Below are positions 27,396-34,630 of a stretch of DNA of 64,000 bases, piece after piece. The stretch is from Solibacillus sp. FSL W7-1464 (GTDB lineage Bacteria; Bacillota; Bacilli; Bacillales_A; Planococcaceae). Below the pieces are notes generated by a model. The model saw only the letters and a list, made by a program, of their open reading frames with translations, was not told the DNA's origin and made no database searches. Location: NCBI RefSeq assembly GCF_038004425.1, contig NZ_JBBORC010000001.1, positions 659,001-723,000 of the forward strand. The letters are read 5' to 3'. Numbering within the stretch: position 1 is the stretch's first letter; every line of letters starts with the position of its first letter. The position numbers and the translations under genes were made by a program.

Positions 27396-28961
27396 ATGTT
27401 TTCGTTACGTAATATCATTAAATTAAAATACTTGTTTATTTCAGTCATTGCCCTTGCCTTTGTACTTTCAACGCTTATCAGTGTTTACAGCAGCTACAAA
27501 GGGAATATGAAGTTAATGCAAGAACAGACACTGGAAAATAATCGGGTATACGCGCTGAAATTAGCGGAAACAGTAGATAAGTTTATTATTAATTCAACAA
27601 ACACGATGCGTTATAGTGCAGCTGAGCTTGCCTATGACTTTGATAATATAAACAAATTGCAGGAAACAGCAAACCGTCTGTATTTACAAGGGGATACATT
27701 TAGTTCTGTCCTCATCGTTGATACGGAAGGCAATATTATGGTGAATGCACCGGAATCACTCGGTGAAGCTGGAAAGAAGGTTCTCTCCACAAAGAGACTG
27801 GAAAATTATGATAAGCATGAACCTTTTATTTCGGACCCATATGTTTCGCCGACTGGACGTAAAGTAATTGTTATTTCCATGCCTATTTATGATGAACTGG
27901 GCGCATTTAAAGGGGTTTTAAGCGGCACTATCTACCTGTATGACTCCAATATTTTTGAATCGCTTCTAGGTGAACACCCCTATGAAAATGGGTCTTATGT
28001 GTATGTTGTCGATAACAAAGGGAAAATTATTTATCATCCTCAAAAAGAAAGATTGGGGGTAGATGCTTCCACAAGCGAGGTAGTTGTTCAATTATTAAAG
28101 GGAAAACATGGTGGGTTAGTAGCTGTTAATGCATTTGATCAGCCGATGCTCGCGGGTTATAGCCAAAGTGAAGCAACACGGTGGGGGATTATTGTCCAAA
28201 CACCGTATGATGAAGCGCTTAGTATGGTAGGTCAACAAGTGGTAAGTATATTTAAAATTGGTTTGCCTTTCATTATATTCTCTACGATTTTCGTGTTTTT
28301 ATTGGCCAGTCATATTGTTCGTCCCCTAGAAAAAATAGCGGAAATCTCGGAAAACAGTGTGAAAGATCAGGAGATGAAGAAGCTGAAGGGAATCCGGGCC
28401 TGGTATTACGAAGTGAATAAAATACAAGAAGCGCTCATCCATAGTTTTTCGGTTTTACATGGTAAAGTGAATACATTGAAGGAAGAGACATCAATCGATT
28501 CACTAACTAAGCTATTGAACCGCCATACTTTTGAAAAGAAAATGAAAGTGCTTACAGAGCAGCAACAAAACTATACACTCGTCATGTTGGACGTGGACTG
28601 GTTTAAATCTATTAATGACACATACGGGCATCTTGCAGGGGATGAAGTACTGCAAGTTTTAGCAAGCAAACTAAAAGAATCCTTACAGGAAGGAGATTTG
28701 GCTTGTCGTTACGGGGGAGAAGAATTTATTCTTGTCTATGCAGAAACAACAATTGAAGATGCTTATGAACGCGTTGAATCGCTTCGGAAAAATGTTCAGC
28801 AAATAATCAGTCCTGAAGGGAAAGCTCTCACATTTTCGGCTGGTGTTGCGCATTATCCGCTACATGGTGAAGAACTAAAAGATATTATTGCAAAAGCGGA
28901 TGAAGCTTTATATAAAGCGAAAAAGAACGGGCGAAATCGTGTGGAAGTAACAAAGGCATAA
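27396..28961 (+). CDS. Membrane diguanylate cyclase with dCache sensor (GGDEF family)
   Basis: 521 residues; ATG 27396 after AGGAG. Two membrane segments (~12-30 and ~285-305) bracket an extracellular dCache-type sensor (~35-275). After a short HAMP-like linker is a GGDEF domain (~355-515): IDSLTKLLNR, DVDWFKSINDTYGH, and RYGGEEF at residues 438-444, an active-type signature. The inhibitory I-site position (431-434) is QEGD rather than RxxD, so product feedback is probably weak. It is expected to make c-di-GMP in response to an outside ligand. It is a single gene between two terminators, and the effector is not in the window. Confidence 0.93.
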   Translation: MFSLRNIIKLKYLFISVIALAFVLSTLISVYSSYKGNMKLMQEQTLENNRVYALKLAETVDKFIINSTNTMRYSAAELAYDFDNINKLQETANRLYLQGDTFSSVLIVDTEGNIMVNAPESLGEAGKKVLSTKRLENYDKHEPFISDPYVSPTGRKVIVISMPIYDELGAFKGVLSGTIYLYDSNIFESLLGEHPYENGSYVYVVDNKGKIIYHPQKERLGVDASTSEVVVQLLKGKHGGLVAVNAFDQPMLAGYSQSEATRWGIIVQTPYDEALSMVGQQVVSIFKIGLPFIIFSTIFVFLLASHIVRPLEKIAEISENSVKDQEMKKLKGIRAWYYEVNKIQEALIHSFSVLHGKVNTLKEETSIDSLTKLLNRHTFEKKMKVLTEQQQNYTLVMLDVDWFKSINDTYGHLAGDEVLQVLASKLKESLQEGDLACRYGGEEFILVYAETTIEDAYERVESLRKNVQQIISPEGKALTFSAGVAHYPLHGEELKDIIAKADEALYKAKKNGRNRVEVTKA

Positions 28962-28965
28962 TTTA

Positions 28966-29005
28966 AAAATCCAGTCTCTCTTTATAATGAAGAGGGACTG
29001 GATTT
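28966..29005. terminator. Bidirectional terminator
   Basis: AAATCCAGTC-CTCT pairs with AGAG-GACTGGATTT between convergent genes. T-rich flanks occur on both strands. Confidence 0.9.
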
Positions 29006-29011
29006 ATTACT

Positions 29012-30487
29012 TTAATAGAAATTAATCGTAAAGTAAGGACTCTTTCTGCTGCTGTACTCCAAACCGACTATGGCATGGTTATAAGCAGGCTGTAAAAGGT
29101 TATCGCGGTGTCCTTTACTATTCATGAAGCCTTCATGGGCATAAATTACATTGTAGTGACCATACGAAATATTTTCGCCCGATATTCTAAGTTCGGATTT
29201 ACTCATACCGCCGCTGATCATACGGTCATATGGTGTAGTACCTGTAAGACTTGTATGAGAGAAATAATTATTGTCGATCATATCTTTACTATGTTTACGT
29301 GCGATCGCAGCCCATTGCGGTGAATGGGTAAGCGGATGAACACCTTCAGCAGCACGTGCCTGGTTCATCAGCTCGACCATCAGCTGTTCGGAATGTTTTT
29401 GCGTATCCGATATATCACCGTAAAAGCCATCTTTGTTCACTTCATAGTCTTTTTGGACATAAAGGATGGAGCGAATGACATTATTTTTATGAATATCATA
29501 GAAAAATGTTACGTAATAGTCACCTATTAAATAGAAATTATATTCTTTGGATGCTTGTGTATTGTATACAATATTTCCGCGACGTACATTGGCATTTTCC
29601 GTTCCGTACTTTGCTTTAACATCGTTTGCATTATTTTTGCCGATTTGCAGGTCTTGTGCACCGGAGAAGCTTTTTCCTTGTTTCGTCATGTACCGTGCGA
29701 CAATCTTATTGTTATCGGCACCTTCTAATTCAAAATCAAGATTTTTTCCGGTCTGCTTCCAGGCAAAGTCATATTCACTATTATAGGTAGCCACTGCCGA
29801 TTCAGGTGTTTCAACAGATGGTGGTGTTGGTTGGCTGCCGACTTCACCTGTGTTTTTATAATTCAGCGCACGGTAGATAAAAGTTGCCATTTCCGCACTT
29901 GTAACATTATTGTTCGGTAAAAACTGCTGGCGTTCATTGCCGATCGTAATACCGTAACTAGCTAATATATTGACATAGTCATAGTACCAGCTGGATTTTG
30001 AAACATCTTTAAAGTTGTATATTTTACTGCCTTTTAGTTTGAAGCTTTCTACTAGAATTTTAGCGAGATGCGAGCGTTTTACTGCTTCATTTGGATTGAA
30101 ATTGCCGATATCATCACCGTCGAAAATACCGGTTTCATATGCCCATTTAATTTCCTTTGCAAATGGAGTTGAATTTGTTACATCTTTAAAGTTGCCGTTA
30201 TATGTGCGTTCTTTTGGAATTGCTAAGCTCGAATCATTGGACAGTATAGTATGCAAAATTTTAGAAGCTTCTGCTCGGGGAACGGGTCTGCTGTAATTGA
30301 ATTGATTGCCGGATTTATAGTCGTACACGTTTAAATCATTCAAATACTGGATGGCTCCTGTATGGGAATTGCGGCTATTTTCAACGTCATAAAATGTCTT
30401 TTTGGCAAAGACGTCATCACTCGCTATGAATAATGCGGAAGCGAACAAAGTGGTTGCAAGGAAACTTTTTGTTAATCTCTTTTTCAA
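29012..30487 (-). CDS. SLH-anchored CAP-domain (YkwD-like) protein
   Basis: 491 residues; TTG start at 30487, 9 bases after AAAGGAG, with a signal peptide ending VFA-K. Three SLH domains (~30-215) have altered wall-binding motifs: PRAEASKIL, KRSHLAKIL and TSAEMATFI instead of TRAE. A CAP-associated domain (~235-365, FELEGADNNKIVARY...) is followed by a C-terminal CAP/SCP domain (~370-491) with HSKDM, YFSHTSLTG, GENISYG, HEGFMNSKGHRDNLL and VGLEY. CAP domains in Bacilli are extracellular and of uncertain activity. A similar SLH-CAP protein is encoded at 44546. It is monocistronic. Confidence 0.9.
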   Translation of the reverse strand: MKKRLTKSFLATTLFASALFIASDDVFAKKTFYDVENSRNSHTGAIQYLNDLNVYDYKSGNQFNYSRPVPRAEASKILHTILSNDSSLAIPKERTYNGNFKDVTNSTPFAKEIKWAYETGIFDGDDIGNFNPNEAVKRSHLAKILVESFKLKGSKIYNFKDVSKSSWYYDYVNILASYGITIGNERQQFLPNNNVTSAEMATFIYRALNYKNTGEVGSQPTPPSVETPESAVATYNSEYDFAWKQTGKNLDFELEGADNNKIVARYMTKQGKSFSGAQDLQIGKNNANDVKAKYGTENANVRRGNIVYNTQASKEYNFYLIGDYYVTFFYDIHKNNVIRSILYVQKDYEVNKDGFYGDISDTQKHSEQLMVELMNQARAAEGVHPLTHSPQWAAIARKHSKDMIDNNYFSHTSLTGTTPYDRMISGGMSKSELRISGENISYGHYNVIYAHEGFMNSKGHRDNLLQPAYNHAIVGLEYSSRKSPYFTINFY

Positions 30488-30587
30488 GTGTTTCGACTCC
30501 TTTAATTATATTGTCCGTGACTTATTTTCTCGTTTTTGACTATACCCGCACAAAAAGGCATCAAAACACGTTATTAGTAAACAAAAT

Positions 30588-30621
30588 AAAACGGCGGGAA
30601 ATGATCTTTTCCCGCCGTTTA
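30588..30621 (-). terminator. Terminator of the 30629-32727 operon
   Basis: AAACGGCGGGAA pairs with TTCCCGCCGTTT; the T run falls on the minus strand. Confidence 0.9.
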
Positions 30622-30628
30622 TAATTTT

Positions 30629-32047
30629 CTATTTAATTAAATACCATAGAGCGTCTTTCCAAGTCGCATCAACATATTCCCATTCAAATGTGCGTAAAGG
30701 GTACGGTCTGAATGTTGGAGCGAACAAGTTTTTCTCATCGCCATCGATGAGAATTTGCTGTGGAGCGATTGGTGCTGTAAATACTGCCGCTTTTTCTAAA
30801 TCTTCGTTCTTCTTCATGTCATTCTCTTTAGAATCTTCAAGTTGAACGGTTGTGAGGCGCGGTTCGGTAGGTACTGTTTCTTCTTCTACAATGTTTTCTT
30901 CAATCGGCTCTCCATACATGAATTCACTATGTACGATTTCCGCCTTATGCTTGAAAAGAAGATCCACTGGCTCTAACTTTGTTTTCCCGTTTTCATCTAC
31001 TGTATAAATCAGATTTACTGACTCGTCATGCTCATATTTTACAAGCCACTCTTCATCTACCTGGAAGCTGCCATTCGCTTCAATTGTCGTAATTGTAGCT
31101 TGAGCAAGTGTACCGATCGGTGTTTCCATTAAGAAGTCGGCAGGTTCAATACTTACTTCATAAACAGTATCGTCCGGCTTTACTTTATCGTTCTTTTTCA
31201 TTTCATTGAATGCGATGGAATCACGTGCTGGAATTTGCTGCTTTTCCAGTACATTTCCTTCGATAACAAGTTCGTCTTCTTTGCCCTCATTCAAAATCAT
31301 AGAAGCAGGTTGACCAACTTCGATTTCTTTCCAGTCTTTATGTTCTACATACGTCACAAACTTCTTTTCAAGTGACTGAATTTGGAAGATGATCGAATCA
31401 CCTTCAAGAATTACCTCTTTCACAATCCCGTCAACAGGTGTTGTTAATGAATTATTATTACTAAGCTGCGAAATCATACTGTCCAAAATGCTGATTTGAC
31501 GTTCTGTTTCCGCAATCGAACGCTGAATAATAGCAATACCTTCAGCTGTTGGCGTATTTTGCTCAATACCAAGCTCCAGCGTTAAATTGATATTCCAAAT
31601 GTCATTGTCACCCAGTGTTGTCGAATCGGTTGCTGTACTTGGTGAGGAAGTGCTGCCTTCGTCTTGTAAATCCGAAACAATTCTATCCAATTCAGAAAGC
31701 TCGTTTACATACGCATTGCGATCTGTTTCAAGGCGGGTAATTTCACGCTCCGCTTCTTCCGGCTTATAAATAGCCAGCTCTGTTAGAGTATTAACACTTT
31801 GCCCTTGTGTAACGAGGACTTCGCTAATGGACTGTACAGGAGCAGCGATGAAATGTTCGTATTTAGATGCGACCACTGCATCTGTTTCAAGCAATTTTTC
31901 ATGATAATCGGCTTCTGCAAATTGCACATTATTAATATAGTACTTTTTTAGAATGATGTTATTATCTTTTAATAGTAGATAACCATTCACCAATACAAAC
32001 AAAAAGGCAACTGCGCTAAAAATTTTCACTTTGTTCATCGTACGCAT
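30629..32047 (-). CDS. Membrane-fusion (HlyD-like) protein
   Basis: About 472 residues. The ATG at 32047 overlaps the upstream stop codon (TAATG), indicating coupling; an in-frame extension to 32074 lies inside the upstream gene. One N-terminal membrane anchor (~5-25) precedes a split lipoyl/barrel-sandwich region (FIAAPVQSISEVLVTQGQSV and later LTTPVDGIVKEVILEGDSI) around a ~100-residue coiled-coil hairpin. A beta-barrel part follows (EVGQPASMIL), then an acidic C-terminal tail. This is the architecture of periplasmic-adaptor/HlyD proteins, which in Firmicutes pair with ABC exporters. No ABC subunit is adjacent, so the partner is unknown. Confidence 0.8.
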   Translation of the reverse strand: MRTMNKVKIFSAVAFLFVLVNGYLLLKDNNIILKKYYINNVQFAEADYHEKLLETDAVVASKYEHFIAAPVQSISEVLVTQGQSVNTLTELAIYKPEEAEREITRLETDRNAYVNELSELDRIVSDLQDEGSTSSPSTATDSTTLGDNDIWNINLTLELGIEQNTPTAEGIAIIQRSIAETERQISILDSMISQLSNNNSLTTPVDGIVKEVILEGDSIIFQIQSLEKKFVTYVEHKDWKEIEVGQPASMILNEGKEDELVIEGNVLEKQQIPARDSIAFNEMKKNDKVKPDDTVYEVSIEPADFLMETPIGTLAQATITTIEANGSFQVDEEWLVKYEHDESVNLIYTVDENGKTKLEPVDLLFKHKAEIVHSEFMYGEPIEENIVEEETVPTEPRLTTVQLEDSKENDMKKNEDLEKAAVFTAPIAPQQILIDGDEKNLFAPTFRPYPLRTFEWEYVDATWKDALWYLIK

Positions 32048-32727
32048 TATAGACCAAGCCACCCTTCGATCCATGTTAAAACAGGAAGAATGCTATAGAA
32101 CGCAACAAGCGATGCCAATACAATCTGAATAAGGATTAACTTAAACAGCAAAGCTTTCGGCCGGTCTGTCCAATTCGATAAAAATATGTATTGAATCCAT
32201 ACCGCAATTATCGATGCGACTGTTAACTGGTTCAGGAAGAACAATAAATAGTCATGATAATATACGTATGCCATCATAGGTGCCAGCGAAAACATTGTGA
32301 ATGGTGTAGAGAATCCTGCAATCGCAAAAATTATCACCGTCAGCAATTTTTCAAGAACAAAGAAAAAGATGACATAGAGCTGTATTTTCCGAATCCGGCC
32401 ATAATCAATATTTGTCAGTAAATGAATCACATATGTAATGACATAATAATGAATTACAAAAAATAAAATGCCGGCTAAAATCGCACCGATTAAAGACATA
32501 AGACGTGCGAAACTATATAAATCTCCTTGGCCATTTACCAGCAGTGCTGTTAAATCGGCTGTATTCATCCCCCAGAAGTTACGCGCGATAAAAAACAGCA
32601 ATGTAAAACCAAAAATAGCTAGCAAACTTCTACGATACCCTCTAAGCCTTTGATCTTCGCCACGTTCAAGATTATGTATGAGTTGCGATGGGTGCGAAAG
32701 ATGATGCCAAAACTTGTACTCGAACAT
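32047..32727 (-). CDS. YIP1-type polytopic membrane protein
   Basis: 226 residues; ATG 32727 after GAGGTGA. About five to six hydrophobic segments (SLLAIFGFTLLFFIA; LIGAILAGILFFVIHYYVITYVI; IQLYVIFFFVLEKLLTVII; ...) in a YIP1-like pattern, with a short N-terminal cytosolic part (KFWHHLSHPSQLI). It is translationally coupled to the HlyD-like gene by TAATG. It has no nucleotide-binding motif. The two genes probably form a membrane complex; the substrate or purpose is unknown. Confidence 0.75.
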   Translation of the reverse strand: MFEYKFWHHLSHPSQLIHNLERGEDQRLRGYRRSLLAIFGFTLLFFIARNFWGMNTADLTALLVNGQGDLYSFARLMSLIGAILAGILFFVIHYYVITYVIHLLTNIDYGRIRKIQLYVIFFFVLEKLLTVIIFAIAGFSTPFTMFSLAPMMAYVYYHDYLLFFLNQLTVASIIAVWIQYIFLSNWTDRPKALLFKLILIQIVLASLVAFYSILPVLTWIEGWLGL

Positions 32728-32962
32728 AAATTCACCTCAATAATTTTATTAACATATGAATAATACCCTAATTTGAAGAAAATAACACATATATTAACAC
32801 AGTTTAATAGATATATAAATTTATTATAATCCTAATTGCAAAGTAAATGTAAAGAGTATGTAAAAAATAAGGAATAGTCTATTTGAGGCGAGAGAGAAGT
32901 GCTACTTTTAAGAAAGAAATTAAAATGGGTTAACACATTAAATATCTGTTAAGGAGTTTGCG

Positions 32963-34147
32963 ATGAAATCAATAAAGAAAAATCGAATTGTAACACTTGC
33001 CGAAATATTTTTAGTCTCAACACGTTTAGGACTGACATCTTTTGGAGGGCCAACTGCTCATCTAGGTTATTTTCATGAAGAATATGTACGAAGAAGAAAA
33101 TGGATGGATGAGAAAAGCTATGCAGATTTAGTTGCGCTGTGCCAGTTTCTTCCGGGACCGTCGAGCAGCCAAGTCGGAATTGGTATTGGGATTATGCGCG
33201 CCGGTTTATTGGGCGGCATTATATCCTTTATCGGGTTTACATTTCCTTCAGTAGTGGCGCTCATTGTATTTGCGTTATTGCTTACAGGGGGTGATATTGG
33301 AAGCGCCGGGTGGATTCATGGTTTGAAGATTGTAGCGGTGGCGATTGTCGCACATGCTATTATCGGGATGGCGAAAAGTCTGACGCCCGATTTGAAAAGA
33401 AAAGCCATTGCGATTTTTGCATTGCTTGTAACGCTTCTTTGGCAAACTGCTTTCAGTCAAATAGGGATTATTTTAATCGCCGCTTGCCTCGGCTACCTTT
33501 TGCTGAAGCAAGAAAAAAATGAGTCAGGAGTACAGTCGCGCTTTCCAATTACGAAATGGGTTGGGGGATTTTGTCTCCTATTGTTTTTCGGCTTATTGCT
33601 AGCTTTGCCAATCCTGACAATGGCGACAGGTTCTTATTGGATAGCGATGTTTGATAGTTTTTACCGCTCGGGTTCTTTCGTATTTGGCGGGGGACATGTT
33701 GTGTTGCCGTTACTGGAAAAGGAATTCGTCCCAACAGGCTGGATGAGTGAAGAAGCATTTTTAGCAGGATACGGTGTCACACAAGCAGTGCCAGGCCCTC
33801 TCTTCACATTTGCTGCTTACTTAGGAACAGTAATGAATGGCTGGCAAGGAGGAATCATTGCGACAATAGCAATATTTTTACCCGCGTTTCTTTTAGTAAT
33901 CGGTTCATTGCCGTTTTGGGATCAATTACGGAATCAACCTGAAATTACAGGGGCTATTATGGGTGTGAATGCGGCTGTTATTGGTATTTTAATCGCTGCG
34001 TTATATTCTCCAATCTGGACAAGCTCCATTAAAGAAGCAAAGGATTTTGCATTAGTTGTGATTTTATTTAGCATGCTCGCTTACTGGAAAATACCGCCAT
34101 GGATTGTTGTTGTTACCGGGGCTGTAGCAGGATTAGTATTTTTATAG
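32963..34147 (+). CDS. chrA: ChrA-family chromate/anion transporter
   Basis: 394 residues; ATG 32963 after AAGGAG. Two homologous CHR halves: the first (~14-190) has SFGGPTAHLGYF, WMDEKSYADLVALCQFLPGP and S(S)QVGIGIGI; the second (~220-394) has SFVFGGGHVVLPLLEKEFV and GYGVTQAVPGPLFTFAAYLG. About ten to twelve membrane spans. The family effluxes chromate by proton exchange in Proteobacteria. In Bacilli the true substrate is often untested, so chromate efflux is a family-based assignment. It stands alone, with no regulator gene adjacent. Confidence 0.92.
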   Translation: MKSIKKNRIVTLAEIFLVSTRLGLTSFGGPTAHLGYFHEEYVRRRKWMDEKSYADLVALCQFLPGPSSSQVGIGIGIMRAGLLGGIISFIGFTFPSVVALIVFALLLTGGDIGSAGWIHGLKIVAVAIVAHAIIGMAKSLTPDLKRKAIAIFALLVTLLWQTAFSQIGIILIAACLGYLLLKQEKNESGVQSRFPITKWVGGFCLLLFFGLLLALPILTMATGSYWIAMFDSFYRSGSFVFGGGHVVLPLLEKEFVPTGWMSEEAFLAGYGVTQAVPGPLFTFAAYLGTVMNGWQGGIIATIAIFLPAFLLVIGSLPFWDQLRNQPEITGAIMGVNAAVIGILIAALYSPIWTSSIKEAKDFALVVILFSMLAYWKIPPWIVVVTGAVAGLVFL

Positions 34148-34630
34148 AAAAGTGTAATTTGTTTCGTAAACGGCAATTGATCGAACTGCATGGTATTTCC
34201 GTAAACGTGTGGTAACTTACACCTGCAAAAACAAAATGTAGTAGAAGAACCTGTAGTGTTATGTCATGCATTATTTCATTTCCTTTTAAATAGAAGGAAC
34301 TATAGAGAAAAATAATCTCCAATAACTAAACATTGACCAAATTATGGATGTAAGTGAATATAAAGTATTGATTTCCAAATAATAATGATAAAAATATAAT
34401 AATTGTAATGTTTTTATCATAAAAAAGTAATATTAATAACATTCATTTCTATAAATGTATGTTATAATTTAAATTGAATTAAGAAATTCTACATAATAGA
34501 TTCATAATTCAACTAAAAGACGCTATTCATATAAAAAATAGGGTAAGAGAAATTAAACCAGTTTTTAATTTGGTTTAATGGAGCCGTCCCGTAACGGTCA
34601 CTAAAAGGTTTATCTTAGGAGGAAATAATA
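34148..34630 (+). promoter_or_regulatory. Long promoter/leader region of the S-layer-type gene
   Basis: 483 bases. An extended -10 (TATGTTATAAT, 34458-34468) would give a leader of ~155 bases. The leader contains a strong hairpin (ATTAAACCA ... TGGTTTAAT, ~34554-34579) and a second one (CCGTCCCGTAACGG, ~34584-34597), then AGGAGG 7 bases before the ATG. Long structured leaders are common on abundant, stable S-layer mRNAs. Further TTGA/TATA-like strings upstream (TTGACC at 34333; TTGATT near 34368) may be extra promoters. There is no coding frame. Confidence 0.6.
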
